Shown: one piece after another, positions 42,953 through 51,408 of the stretch
Layout: every line of letters starts with the position of its first letter
How positions within the stretch are numbered: the first letter of the stretch is position 1
Assembly (NCBI RefSeq): GCF_009746625.1
Contig: NZ_VWXL01000053.1
Span: 112,072-176,071 of the forward strand
Origin: Caproicibacter fermentans
Lineage (GTDB): Bacteria; Bacillota; Clostridia; Oscillospirales; Acutalibacteraceae
Length of the DNA: 64,000 nucleotides
Direction: 5' to 3'
Notes under the pieces: generated by a model
Database searches by the model: none
Told to the model about the DNA's origin: nothing
What the model saw: only the letters and a program-made list of their open reading frames with translations
Program-made: the position numbers and the translations under genes

Positions 42953-43417
42953 ATGCAGAAGGATTCTTTTAAAACGATTGCGAAAAATAAAAAAGCCTAT
43001 CATGACTACTTTGTAGAGGAGAGCATGGAGGCCGGCATCGAGCTTTGCGGGACAGAGGTGAAGTCCATCCGCAATGGTCAGGTGAACCTGAAGGATGCCT
43101 GGTGCGCGGTCGACAACGGGGAACTGCAGATCAGAGGAATGCATATCAGCCCGTATGAACACGGGAATATCTTTAACCGGGATCCGATGCGGGTTCGCCG
43201 TTTGCTGATGCATAAAAAGGAAATTCTGAGACTGTTCGGACTGGTAAAGCAGAATGGGTATGCGCTGATTCCTTTGTCCGTCTATTTGAAGGGTTCAATG
43301 GTCAAGGTCCAGGTTGGTCTTTGCAAGGGCAAAAAGCTGTATGATAAACGTGCCGATATGGCGGCAAGAGCGGCCAAACGTGATATGGAGCGCGCCATAA
43401 AGGATCGTAACCGTTAA
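42953..43417 (+). CDS. smpB: SsrA-binding protein SmpB
   Basis: 154 residues. [31 protein letters not shown] is the family OB-fold core, with a basic C-terminal tail ([13 protein letters not shown]) that mimics codon-anticodon pairing in the ribosome. Partner of the adjacent tmRNA. Confidence 0.96.
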   Translation: MQKDSFKTIAKNKKAYHDYFVEESMEAGIELCGTEVKSIRNGQVNLKDAWCAVDNGELQIRGMHISPYEHGNIFNRDPMRVRRLLMHKKEILRLFGLVKQNGYALIPLSVYLKGSMVKVQVGLCKGKKLYDKRADMAARAAKRDMERAIKDRNR

Positions 43418-43428
43418 TCCGATAACAT

Positions 43429-43800
43429 GGGGATGTAAAGGCTTCGACGGGGATTGTCAACCAGGGTAAGCGAGTAGCGACGCGGAATGCTTTATTTTCG
43501 CAAAGCAATAATAAATGACAAAACTGAAAACGCTAACTATAACTACAATTATGGGATGGCGTACGCAGCCTAATTAGACTGCCGTTCTTACCGGGAGCAC
43601 CGCGGCCCGGATAAGAGCGTCGATTAGCGGTGAACGTGAACCGGGGAACGCCTTTACCCCGGTCACGGTTGAAAGGCTACCAAAGCGCGAAGCTTGCCGT
43701 TGGGCGCCGCGCTGAGGGAATGTTAAATCACCGGCTACACTCGTAGAAGGCCCTGGCAAGCAATTCTCGGACACGAGTTCGACTCTCGTCATCTCCACCA
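43429..43800 (+). ncRNA. ssrA: transfer-messenger RNA
   Basis: 372 nt. The 5' end GGGGATGTAAAGGCTTCGAC pairs with the 3' end CATCTCCACCA, and the T-loop is GTTCGACTC. The tag frame runs from about 43514 to the TAA at 43571-43573 and encodes NDKTENANYNYNYGMAYAA, possibly with a few codons more upstream. Pseudoknot segments follow. The last 26 nt are the left att repeat of element A, so integration preserves the gene. Confidence 0.96.
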
Positions 43801-43801
43801 A
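43775..43801 (+). repeat. left 27-bp att repeat of element A (ssrA 3' end)
   Basis: Starts GAGTTCGACTCTCGTCATCT and ends CCACCAA; identical copy at 58047-58073. Flanks differ on both sides, which fixes the repeat length at 27 bp. Confidence 0.95.
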
Positions 43802-43802
43802 T

Positions 43803-43856
43803 GAAAAAGGCTTAAAATTCCGCATGAATGCTGGATTTGTGAGCCTTTTCTTTTTT
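43803..43856 (+). terminator. ssrA terminator
   Basis: AAAAGGCT...GAGCCTTTT with a long loop, followed by CTTTTTT. Supplied by element A, downstream of the att repeat. Confidence 0.6.
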
Positions 43857-43870
43857 GCAAAATCTTAAAA

Positions 43871-43891
43871 TTGGCCGTTACTTGGCCGTTA
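43871..43891 (+). promoter_or_regulatory. integrase arm-type sites, left end
   Basis: TTGGCCGTTA twice, starting 11 bp apart (43871 and 43882). The same pair with the same spacing recurs near the right end. Confidence 0.7.
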
Positions 43892-43918
43892 CAAAGCGAA
43901 AAACAACGGACACCATTT

Positions 43919-45109
43919 TCAGGTGCCCGCTTTTTTTATGTCTTTTTTTAAGGCTAATGCGTCCCCGATTGCATCCGCAGCCCGCGCCTGTGCCTGGGCG
44001 AAAGTGTGAGCATAAATGTTCAGTGTCGTTGATGTTTCTGAATGACCGAGGGACGCGGATACCGTTTTAATATCTACCCCGGCGTTTATCAGGAGAGAGG
44101 CGTTCAGGTGCCGGAAGGAATGAATGGTCACGCGCCGCATTCCAGTTCTTTCAAAGAACGCGTCAAGCCATTTCAAAGGCGTTGAGGTTCCCATTGGTGC
44201 GCCGTTCCAAGCTGTGAAAAGCCGATCCATGTCCTGCCACTTGTCGGCCAGTCTCAACCGCTCTTCGTTTTGCTTGATTCGATATTCCCGCAGCAGGTCA
44301 AAGACGGCAGCGGGCAGCTTTAGGGAACGCTGGGATTGTTTCGTTTTCGTCGTATCGGTAAATGTGCCGTGCTTTGTATTGGAGTAGAGCGAGGTCCGGC
44401 GAATTGTAATAACGCAAGAATCGAAATCAATATCTTTCCATTCAAGGCCGAGAAGCTCCCCCTTTCGAAAGCCGCCATAAATTGCCAATGTGAAAAAGAC
44501 GCGGAACGGCATCGGCTCCTTTTCCAATAATTCAAGAAACCGCTGTGCCTCTTCCAGAGAATAACAATCGCGCGGTTTTTGTTTAAGAGGCGGCAGAATA
44601 ACCCGGCGGCAGGGATTGTCCTTTATCATGTCCTGCTTGACTGCATAGTCAAAAATTGTTGATATGAAAGATAAGTACCCTCTTACGGTTTTCGGAGCCA
44701 GCGCACCACCGCCCGTCTTTATATCCGGTTCCTGTAAGTTCTTTATGAATGCTTGAATGTGCCGGGAACTAATCTTGTCCAGTCTCAGACCTCCAATCGC
44801 CGCATACGCCCGACCGGTGTACTGCTTGTAGCGGTCAACCGTCCGCGTCCGCAGGTTTGGCTTTGCATATTCATCGAACCATTGAACCGCGAACCGCTCA
44901 AATTTGATATTGGCATCCTGAACCGATGCGCCACGGCAGCTTTCCTCAAATAATACTTTTTGCCGGTCCAGCTCCTTTTCAATTTGCCGTTCTGTCATTC
45001 CGAGATCAGGCTTCCAGGTCTTGGTTTTCTCAATTTGCCGCCCGGAAGCCGTATAGCCGCAGAAAGCCCGGATACGGTAGCTATTTCCCCGCTTCTGGAT
45101 TGTTGCCAT
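43919..45109 (-). CDS. int: tyrosine integrase of element A
   Basis: 396 residues. Arm-binding AP2-like N-terminus (RGNSYRIRAFCGYTASGRQ), core-binding SAM-like domain (FERFAVQWFDEYAKPNLRTRTVDRYK), and a catalytic domain with Arg (YGGFRKGELLGL), HSFRHLNASLL (HxxR), LGHSETSTTLNIYAH (H/W and nucleophile Tyr). ATG 45109 after GGAGG; the 40-codon extension upstream overlaps the next gene and is not conserved. Located at the left att end, as usual. Confidence 0.95.
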   Translation of the reverse strand: MATIQKRGNSYRIRAFCGYTASGRQIEKTKTWKPDLGMTERQIEKELDRQKVLFEESCRGASVQDANIKFERFAVQWFDEYAKPNLRTRTVDRYKQYTGRAYAAIGGLRLDKISSRHIQAFIKNLQEPDIKTGGGALAPKTVRGYLSFISTIFDYAVKQDMIKDNPCRRVILPPLKQKPRDCYSLEEAQRFLELLEKEPMPFRVFFTLAIYGGFRKGELLGLEWKDIDFDSCVITIRRTSLYSNTKHGTFTDTTKTKQSQRSLKLPAAVFDLLREYRIKQNEERLRLADKWQDMDRLFTAWNGAPMGTSTPLKWLDAFFERTGMRRVTIHSFRHLNASLLINAGVDIKTVSASLGHSETSTTLNIYAHTFAQAQARAADAIGDALALKKDIKKAGT

Positions 45110-46088
45110 TGTCAGAAACCTCCTTCGTATTGCTCGATTGTCTTCGTTTGTACGCTTTTTGTGGCGAACATAGAGGACAGTAATTATTATTTTTCCGCGT
45201 AGGTTGATACCATTCGCCGCAGCAAGCACAACGCCTGATATTTTCGCCTGATGGATTGGCCATAAGCATAATTAGTTGATACTGTGCAGCATCGAAAACA
45301 TTTGCCGCCTTTATATAATATTTGAATCCATTTTCATATTTTATTTCACAGGTAAATTTGGTTTTTGACAGCATAATAGTAAAATAATCTGCGTATTCGC
45401 TTTGACCAGCGCTTAAATGCTGCATTTCTTTAACTGTTTCAAAATTATGCTTTAAGTCATTCAGATAACTATAAAATGTTCCAATTCTAAATCCTTCTTT
45501 TTTAACTGTATTATTTACGGGAGCGTTTGGAATCAATGGGGGAGCAGCATGTTCACAAATGTATTTAAAATCATTTCGACGTTCATAAGGAATGCTATTT
45601 CCCTTATTAGCGGGAATGCCTAAATTATTATCCGTGCCCTGTGTGGGAATATCTAAATCACAATCAATGCTCTTGGTAATATCAGATTCAAATGGTATAC
45701 CATATTTTTTCGCCCATTCTATGGCTAAATTTATTTGTTGCTCAGATATAAATAATTCAATTCTTGATTCATTGCCAAATGGGATTTTCCCGGCTTTATC
45801 GATAAGATTCAACAACGAAAAAAATAAATTTGGATCATTTGCTTTAACATGGTTTGTAATTAAATCAGCGTCAAACCGTTTCTTGCCGGATTCTGTTATT
45901 TCAATTTCACTAACTGGAATATTGTCTATATTAGTATAAGCTAATGCGCAAATTCCCGGATAAGCTAATTTATCAATTTTATAATCGTCAAATTTAATCA
46001 AGTCATATGCAAACTCGGAGGATAAAAACATTCTATTGCCGTCTTGGGTGGTAAACATACCCTCAGCGCTTTTTTTATAATTGCTCAT
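45081..46088 (-). CDS. hypothetical protein with C-terminal zinc ribbon
   Basis: 335 residues. The body is not recognised (helical, aromatic, AT-rich codon usage). The C-terminus has RCACCGEWYQPTRKNNNYCPLCSPQKAYKRR, a likely DNA-binding Cys4 ribbon as in DUF6076-type phage proteins. It overlaps the integrase start by 29 bp, so they are co-translated; it could be a regulator or cofactor of integration (inference). GGGAGG site. Confidence 0.65.
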   Translation of the reverse strand: MSNYKKSAEGMFTTQDGNRMFLSSEFAYDLIKFDDYKIDKLAYPGICALAYTNIDNIPVSEIEITESGKKRFDADLITNHVKANDPNLFFSLLNLIDKAGKIPFGNESRIELFISEQQINLAIEWAKKYGIPFESDITKSIDCDLDIPTQGTDNNLGIPANKGNSIPYERRNDFKYICEHAAPPLIPNAPVNNTVKKEGFRIGTFYSYLNDLKHNFETVKEMQHLSAGQSEYADYFTIMLSKTKFTCEIKYENGFKYYIKAANVFDAAQYQLIMLMANPSGENIRRCACCGEWYQPTRKNNNYCPLCSPQKAYKRRQSSNTKEVSDNGNNPEAGK

Positions 46089-46390
46089 ATTTGCCTCCCA
46101 TCGTTGAAGTTTATGAATAAGTTTATGATTTACAATTTATCTATAAACTATTATACGCTATACTTTGAACAGAATCAAGAACAAATACAAAAATAAAATT
46201 GAATCGTCTGGCAAATAGGCACGAGCATTTTCGGATAGTGTGCATTGAGGCTCACCCAAAATTTAAACAGCGCATAGCGCGGCTCGATTGTTAGCGATAA
46301 GACCTTGCGGGTATGGGCGAAGAGTTCACCGTATGGGCGGCATTTAACGAAAGTACAGACGGGAAAATACATTGTAAGGAGGTTTGCAAA
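46089..46390. promoter_or_regulatory. divergent control region of element A
   Basis: 302-bp gap. Minus-strand promoter TTGATT-17-TATAAT (46150-46178) for the zinc-ribbon/int operon. Two GTTTATGA half-repeats lie near 46113 and 46124. GTATGGGCG is repeated at 46311-46319 and 46331-46339, a possible operator or minimal iteron pair. A plus-strand promoter must exist but is not clear. Confidence 0.55.
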
Positions 46391-46570
46391 ATGAAAAAGG
46401 TAAACCTTGATATAAGAAGACTTATTGAGGAATCTGGATTTCCTTACTGGTTGGTAGCTGAAAAACTCGGAGTTGCCGACACAACGTTCAGCAAGAAACT
46501 TCGCCATGAACTTCCACTCGAAGAAAAAGCGAAAATTCGGCAGATCATTCATGAACTTGCCGCAAATTAA
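46391..46570 (+). CDS. Cro-like HTH protein
   Basis: 59 residues. HTH in FPYWLVAEKLGVADTTFSKKLRHEL. ATG 46391 after a perfect AAGGAGGT. First gene of the rightward operon of element A, so probably its early repressor or activator. Confidence 0.75.
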   Translation: MKKVNLDIRRLIEESGFPYWLVAEKLGVADTTFSKKLRHELPLEEKAKIRQIIHELAAN

Positions 46571-46590
46571 CGAAAAGGAGGCGCGCCGGA

Positions 46591-46827
46591 TTGGTACGAC
46601 TCAGGCTATTGGATGAAGTTATTCCCGAAATCAAGAAAATAGACCCCGATACTGCCTTGACCCGGAACGCCGTCCGGCAACTCGGTCTTTCGGGTAAGGT
46701 GCCCGTGGTGATGGCAGGTCGCAAACGGATGTACAACTTGGACGCTCTTCTTACTTATTTAGGAAGCCCTGGGGTTGAACAGCCTGAGCAGGTAAACGGC
46801 ATTCGGGCCGTCCCGGAAAGGCTGTGA
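46591..46827 (+). CDS. small DNA-binding protein (excisionase-like HTH)
   Basis: 78 residues. TTG start after AAAAGGAGG. The pattern TALTRNAVRQLGLSGKVPVVMAGRKRMYNLDALLTYL is a MerR/excisionase-type winged helix with the terminal Asn-Leu-Asp. Likely Xis or transcriptional regulator. Confidence 0.65.
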   Translation: MVRLRLLDEVIPEIKKIDPDTALTRNAVRQLGLSGKVPVVMAGRKRMYNLDALLTYLGSPGVEQPEQVNGIRAVPERL

Positions 46828-46837
46828 AGGTGAATAA

Positions 46838-47584
46838 ATGGCAAGGCCACGGAAAGATACGCTCGACTATTTTCCACACGATACAGACGCAGCAAGCGAC
46901 GAAAAAATTGAAGCTATGCGTGCCCTGTATGGAAATGATGGATATGCTTTCTATTTTCTTCTTCTTGAGCGAATTTATAAGGGCAATGGAGTTTTAGACA
47001 TCCAAAACCCGTCTATTAGAACGGCAATAGCGCGGAATATTACGTCGGATAGCGGATTGTTTGACAAAATGCTTGATACTGCCTTTGACATTGGGCTATT
47101 TGATAAAGCTTTATTTGATGAAAAAGGTGTCCTATCAAGCCCAGCTATTGAACGGCGTACAACTTCGATAAATGGCGAACGGTCGAGGAAAAGAGAATGG
47201 GCACAGCGACAATCAGAGAGGCAAAAAGATATAGATGTCCAAAACCCATCTAATAGACAACAATTGACACACAAAGTAAAAGTAAAAGATAAAATAACCC
47301 CTATACCCCCAACGGGGATTGATGGACTGTTTGATACGTTTTGGAAAGCCTATCCGAAAAAGGTCGGCAAGGGCGCGGCAGAGAAATCATTCAAGAAATA
47401 TAAGCCTGATGATACGCTATTGTCGGCTATGTTAAAAGCCATTATTGTCCAGAAGGATTCCAAAGAGTGGACAAAGGATGAAGGCCAGTACATACCAAAC
47501 CCGTCAACATGGTTAAACCAGCGCCGCTGGGAAGACGAAACTCCGAGTACAAACAATGAAGGGAGTATACCTTATCTTACATGA
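46838..47584 (+). CDS. Lin1244/DUF4373-type replication protein
   Basis: 248 residues. N-terminal Lin1244-like domain (DYFPHDTDAASDEKIEAMRALYGNDGYAFYFLLLERIY) found in phage replication initiators, and a C-terminal DnaD-like end (FWKAYPKKVGKGAAEKSFKKY...NPSTWLNQRRWED). Overlaps the DnaB-like helicase start by 4 bp, so it likely loads or accompanies that helicase. Confidence 0.85.
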   Translation: MARPRKDTLDYFPHDTDAASDEKIEAMRALYGNDGYAFYFLLLERIYKGNGVLDIQNPSIRTAIARNITSDSGLFDKMLDTAFDIGLFDKALFDEKGVLSSPAIERRTTSINGERSRKREWAQRQSERQKDIDVQNPSNRQQLTHKVKVKDKITPIPPTGIDGLFDTFWKAYPKKVGKGAAEKSFKKYKPDDTLLSAMLKAIIVQKDSKEWTKDEGQYIPNPSTWLNQRRWEDETPSTNNEGSIPYLT

Positions 47585-48801
47585 AACCGAATTTTATAGC
47601 GGAACAAGCGGCCTGTGGCTGTGTAATGATGGATTCAAAGGCAATTATGCCGCTTATCGTTCCAATCGTTGCGGAAGATGATTTTCAAATTCCAGAATAC
47701 AGAGAGATTTATTCTGCCTGCTTGAAATTATACCGTGAGAACCGGCCCGCTGATGCGGTTACAGTTCTTCCTACCCTCGGGGATGAATATAAGCAGATTG
47801 TATTAGAGGCAGCCAGCGCAGCCCCGGCAATAAGCCATTGTGAAGAGTATGCAAGACAAATTCATGAACGCGCACAGCAGATTAAAGCATATGAGAAAAC
47901 CGCTGTGCTTCTCAATTCGATTGACAGCGGCGAGGATATACCGGTCTGTCAGGAATTAGCCGGTCAGATTATGAAATGCTTTGACAGCGGCAACGAGAAA
48001 AACACAGTTTCAGCGGAAGATGGGTTCCTGAATTTTTGTGACAGGCAAGATCACCCGAAGCAATATATCCATACCGGCTTTTCGGTTCTCGATAAGTATT
48101 TATTCCTCGACAAAGGCGATTTTATCATTATCGGAGGCAGACCGAGCGCCGGAAAAACAGCCTTTACACTTCAAATGTTGCTTTATATGGCCCGTAGCCT
48201 TAACGTAGCGTACTTTTCCCTTGAAACGAAGCCGGAAAAGATATTCGACAGGTTGATAGCGAATTATGGCGGCGTTTCATTTTATGACATTAAAACAAGC
48301 AGTCTTAATGAGTCCGATTGGAACAGAATTACACAAAGCTATAACGATTTCCATAAACTCCATTTTCAGATTGTTAAGGCGGCAGGTATGACCACCGAGC
48401 AGATCAAGTCTAAGGCGCTGCAACTACATTCGGACATTATCTTTATAGATTACTTAACCCTTATCAAAAACCCGGCTAAGAGCCTGTACGAACGCGCAAC
48501 GAACATCTCAATGGACTTACATACATTAGCTCAGAAAGACAATATCACGGTTATTGCGTTGTCACAGTTAAATCGTGATGGAAAAACAACTCCTGATATG
48601 ACAAATCTGAGGGATTCCGGCCAGACAGAACAGGACGCCGACGCAATTCTTTTGATGAACTATAACGATAGAAAGCCGAATGAGCGTGAATTAATCATTG
48701 CAAAGAATAAAGAGGGCAAAATAGGCCGGATTCCTCTTGATTTTGACGGTGATAAACAGAAATTTGCACAAGTAGATACAAGATATGGAGGTAATGAATG
48801 A
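47581..48801 (+). CDS. DnaB-like replicative helicase
   Basis: 406 residues. N-terminal helical DnaB domain (EQAACGCVMMDSKAI...VAEDDFQIPEYREIYSAC), then a RecA-type ATPase core with Walker A GGRPSAGKTAF (about 184-194), Walker B IIFIDYLTLI, and the ALSQLNRDGK arginine-finger region. Shorter than chromosomal DnaB (about 440). Gives the element autonomous replication capacity. Confidence 0.92.
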   Translation: MKPNFIAEQAACGCVMMDSKAIMPLIVPIVAEDDFQIPEYREIYSACLKLYRENRPADAVTVLPTLGDEYKQIVLEAASAAPAISHCEEYARQIHERAQQIKAYEKTAVLLNSIDSGEDIPVCQELAGQIMKCFDSGNEKNTVSAEDGFLNFCDRQDHPKQYIHTGFSVLDKYLFLDKGDFIIIGGRPSAGKTAFTLQMLLYMARSLNVAYFSLETKPEKIFDRLIANYGGVSFYDIKTSSLNESDWNRITQSYNDFHKLHFQIVKAAGMTTEQIKSKALQLHSDIIFIDYLTLIKNPAKSLYERATNISMDLHTLAQKDNITVIALSQLNRDGKTTPDMTNLRDSGQTEQDADAILLMNYNDRKPNERELIIAKNKEGKIGRIPLDFDGDKQKFAQVDTRYGGNE

Positions 48802-49034
48802 ATATTATACAAAACAAGCATTTGTCCATTGGCCAAATCAAGAAGATTGAACCGAGGATAAACAGAGTTTTGAATGACGCGGCCCACATTCAAGAGGCAG
48901 ACTGGCCGGATTATTCAAGATTCAAACAGCGGCTTATTCCATTAGTAGGATATTACTGTAAAAATGAATCGCTTCAAACAAGCGAAGCATACGACATTGT
49001 GATATCAGCATTATGCAAAGCGTTAAAAATTTAA
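48798..49034 (+). CDS. hypothetical protein (78 aa)
   Basis: Begins MNIIQNKHLSIGQIKKIEP and continues with a helical region. Overlaps the helicase stop by 4 bp. Not recognised; probably part of the replication operon. Confidence 0.6.
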   Translation: MNIIQNKHLSIGQIKKIEPRINRVLNDAAHIQEADWPDYSRFKQRLIPLVGYYCKNESLQTSEAYDIVISALCKALKI

Positions 49035-49054
49035 TTGTTAGAAAGGAAAAATCT

Positions 49055-49678
49055 ATGCTGACACTTTTACAATCGCAACCGAAAATCAAGCCGAGTATGC
49101 CGCTGTTGTGGATCAAGGCTTTTCAAAATGCGCTCTTACAGGGAGACTCCAAAAAAATCATTGTAGCTGGAGTAAAGTATATCAATGCTTCCCGGCCCAC
49201 AAAAGATAAGGCAGACGCGGAACAGGCACAGGGACGCATGGACCTTATCAACTGCATTCAAATGTTTATGGCACGGCTTACGCCAAAAGAATTCATGCAA
49301 CTTTTCCCGATTAAAAAAGACTATGACGGTGACCGTTGGGGATGCAAGGACTATTTTTATACGATGGAACGCATTCGGGAAATGGATCAAGACAAGCCAA
49401 TAGGTGGAGAGCTGGAATTATTCAACTTTTTATGGGACTACTGGAATTGGGAAATTGATGAATTTTTAGTTGAATCTTTTTCTTCAATGGATGCCCTGAT
49501 GCACTCCAAGGGTAAGGAGGGGCCGATGGATATGCTTATGGATGGAATGGGAATGACTCCTTACTATATGAAAAAAGACCCGGTGACCGGGACAGAGTTC
49601 ATGATTAACGGCGATACCGGCAAGTCAGTATCGATAAAAAAGGCGGTTCCGCGATATTTAAAACTGATTGAAAGCTGA
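49055..49678 (+). CDS. hypothetical phage protein (207 aa)
   Basis: Start ATG 49055 after GAAAGGAAAA. Contains ECF-like ordinary helical segments, a DYWNWEIDEFLVES aromatic stretch, a Met-rich loop (MDMLMDGMGMTPYYM) and a C-terminal domain. No family recognised. It ends just before the sigma leader hairpin. Confidence 0.55.
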   Translation: MLTLLQSQPKIKPSMPLLWIKAFQNALLQGDSKKIIVAGVKYINASRPTKDKADAEQAQGRMDLINCIQMFMARLTPKEFMQLFPIKKDYDGDRWGCKDYFYTMERIREMDQDKPIGGELELFNFLWDYWNWEIDEFLVESFSSMDALMHSKGKEGPMDMLMDGMGMTPYYMKKDPVTGTEFMINGDTGKSVSIKKAVPRYLKLIES

Positions 49679-49687
49679 ATAAAAATA

Positions 49688-49757
49688 GCCGCCCCCATTT
49701 GGAAGCAGCTTACCGGTAAATTCTTGTTAATTTATTCTACTGCAAAATGGAGGCGGT
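49688..49757 (+). promoter_or_regulatory. long-range leader hairpin masking the sigma-gene ribosome-binding site
   Basis: GCCGCCCCCATTT (49688-49700) can pair with AAATGGAGGCGGT (49745-49757), one C:A mismatch. The right arm contains the GGAGG of the next start (ATG 49763). A TTACCGGTAA palindrome lies in the loop. Confidence 0.5.
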
Positions 49758-49762
49758 TGTCA

Positions 49763-50602
49763 ATGACAAATGAAGAACTCGCGGTACTTATTCAGCAAGG
49801 CCACAAAGAATATGTTCCGGAACTTTATGAGCAGATCAGGAAGCTTCTAACGAAAATAGCATATCGATATTTCAACCGTTTTAATGATATTTGTTCCCGC
49901 TGTGGGATAACGCAAGAAGATTTAAACCAGGAAGGATATTTTGTAATGCTGGAAGCGGTACAAGGCTTTAAACCGGAGCAAGGAAATAAATTTGTTTCTT
50001 ATCTGAACTTCCCATATTGGAATCATTTTCAGAAATTGACCGGTTGCAAGACCAGCAAGCGGGACCCTATCAACAATTCGGACAGCTTAGATAAGCCGCT
50101 GTCATCCGACGATGAAAATTTCACACTGATGGATACGGTCGAAGATAAAAATTCGGGAACGCCGTTTGATGAAGTGGAACGGGGCCTATACCTTTCTTCT
50201 TTACATGATGCGATTGAAAAGGGGTTGGAAACGCTGGACTCCATTCAGAAGGATACAATCCAATGCCGGTATTATGAGGGTAAAACCTTAGATCAGACCG
50301 GAGAAATTATAGGGTGTTCCCGCGAACAGGTACGGCAGCACCAGCAAAAAGCGTTAAGGACGCTCAGAAAACCGAAAACGGCGAGGACCTTAATCCCGTT
50401 TCTTTATGATGAAATGGACGCGAGAGCTTATCGCGGGACCGGGTTAAGTGCTTTTAGAAACCGAGGCGGCAGCGCCCCGGAACTGACGATAGAGCAGATC
50501 GAAGAAATGAGGCGGAAATATTCTGTTTCCGCTGTTTACATAGATCATCTTAAAAAAATGGAGGTGCAAAATGGCAAAAACATTGAGTCAGGTATGCAAT
50601 GA
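49763..50602 (+). CDS. phage-type RNA polymerase sigma factor
   Basis: 279 residues. Region 2 (IAYRYFNRFNDICSRCGITQEDLNQEGYFVMLEAVQGFKPEQGNKFVSYLNFPYWNHFQKL) and region 4 (SIQKDTIQCRYYEGKTLDQTGEIIGCSREQVRQHQQKALRTLRK), separated by an acidic linker, then an extra C-terminal part (220-279). ATG 49763. It probably directs the downstream late/structural operon of element A. Start is preceded by a possible inhibitory hairpin. Confidence 0.85.
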   Translation: MTNEELAVLIQQGHKEYVPELYEQIRKLLTKIAYRYFNRFNDICSRCGITQEDLNQEGYFVMLEAVQGFKPEQGNKFVSYLNFPYWNHFQKLTGCKTSKRDPINNSDSLDKPLSSDDENFTLMDTVEDKNSGTPFDEVERGLYLSSLHDAIEKGLETLDSIQKDTIQCRYYEGKTLDQTGEIIGCSREQVRQHQQKALRTLRKPKTARTLIPFLYDEMDARAYRGTGLSAFRNRGGSAPELTIEQIEEMRRKYSVSAVYIDHLKKMEVQNGKNIESGMQ

Positions 50603-50825
50603 ATTGAGGATTCAGACAATTGGAAGCGTGATGCAGAAGCTTCCAACCGACCAGCCCGACGAAGCGTATGTCAAATGGACGCATACGCTGAACTCCATCA
50701 GCAAGTTGAAAAATTCTCCGTACCTTGCGCTTATCGCGAAGAATCAAAAAGCAATCAATGAGCTTCAGGCCCGGAAGGAAAACTATTGCAGAATCAGCCC
50801 CGAAGATCAAAAATATTTCTTATAA
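50571..50825 (+). CDS. hypothetical phage protein (84 aa)
   Basis: Starts MAKTLSQVCNELRIQTI; helical. Overlaps the sigma gene by 32 bp, with a GGAGGTG site inside it. Position just before the tail chaperone suggests a late-operon role; not recognised. Confidence 0.6.
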   Translation: MAKTLSQVCNELRIQTIGSVMQKLPTDQPDEAYVKWTHTLNSISKLKNSPYLALIAKNQKAINELQARKENYCRISPEDQKYFL

Positions 50826-50839
50826 AGGAGTTAACTATA

Positions 50840-51241
50840 ATGAATAATTTAAACAGCTTTTTGAACCCAAAGCGTAAACCTAACCTTAAATTTGTCGTGT
50901 CCCCTGATTATGTGGACAAGGACGGAAAGCCCATTGAGTGGGAAATGCGTCAACTCACCGGGAAAGAATCTATTCTGCTTGCGAGTACCTTCCCGGAAGG
51001 AATCAGCATGACGGAAACATTGGCACGTTGCGCCGCCGAGTCGATTGTTTACCCGGACCTGCGTAACAAAGAGTTACAAGATGGTATATCTGAAAAAATC
51101 GGCCATAGAGTACTTGACCCTTACAATGTATTAATCAATATGGTAACTGATCCTGAACTTGGACGGATACTTTCGGAGTTTTCGGCATTCAACAGCCTGA
51201 CGTTTGATCTTGAAAAGCGCGTAGATGAAGCAAAAAACTAA
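50840..51241 (+). CDS. tail assembly chaperone, zero-frame product (XkdN/gpG-like)
   Basis: 133 residues. Resembles phage tail chaperones of the XkdN type (FLNPKRKP...FVVSPDYVDKDGKPIEWEMRQLTGKESILL...EFSAFNSLTFDLEKRVDEAKN). In siphophages it coats the tape measure during tail assembly. ATG 50840 after AAAGGAG. A slippery A_AAA_AAC sits immediately before its stop, allowing a longer fused product. Confidence 0.8.
   Translation: MNNLNSFLNPKRKPNLKFVVSPDYVDKDGKPIEWEMRQLTGKESILLASTFPEGISMTETLARCAAESIVYPDLRNKELQDGISEKIGHRVLDPYNVLINMVTDPELGRILSEFSAFNSLTFDLEKRVDEAKN
51232..51238 (+). promoter_or_regulatory. -1 programmed frameshift site
   Basis: A_AAA_AAC in the correct phase (codons GCA-AAA-AAC-TAA). 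A -1 slip on the last two codons continues into the open frame 51238-51408 with no intervening stop. Confidence 0.85.
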
Positions 51242-51408
51242 TCAAGCAGGGTAAGGACGGTATGGCTATATACGCCCATCTTGCCCTGCAAAACCACAAC
51301 ATACTTCCGGGCGAGTTCCTTCAAATACCCGTCCGGGAGCGGGCGTTTATCATAGCAAGCGATTTAATCATATCCGAACAAATGAAAAAGGGAGGTGAAA
51401 CAGGATGA
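51238..51408 (+). CDS. tail chaperone frameshift extension (gpGT-like)
   Basis: 56 residues read after the -1 slip: LIKQGKDGMAIYAHLALQNHN...LPGEFLQIPVRERAFIIAS...KKGGETG. Resembles phage T domains, whose Leu-Pro-x-Glu-Phe/Leu-Arg-Glu-Arg-Ala-Phe pattern binds the tape measure. The stop overlaps the tape-measure ATG by 4 bp. A separate start at ATG 51262 is possible, but the frameshift fusion (total 189 residues) explains the whole arrangement better. Confidence 0.8.
   Translation, partial: LIKQGKDGMAIYAHLALQNHNILPGEFLQIPVRERAFIIASDLIISEQMKKGGETG

Noticed and set aside
43574..43825. 83-aa minus-strand ORF over the tmRNA (VEMTRVELVSENCL...)
   Set aside because: Well-known artefact: the reverse complement of ssrA often has an open frame. 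The RNA gene is certain here.
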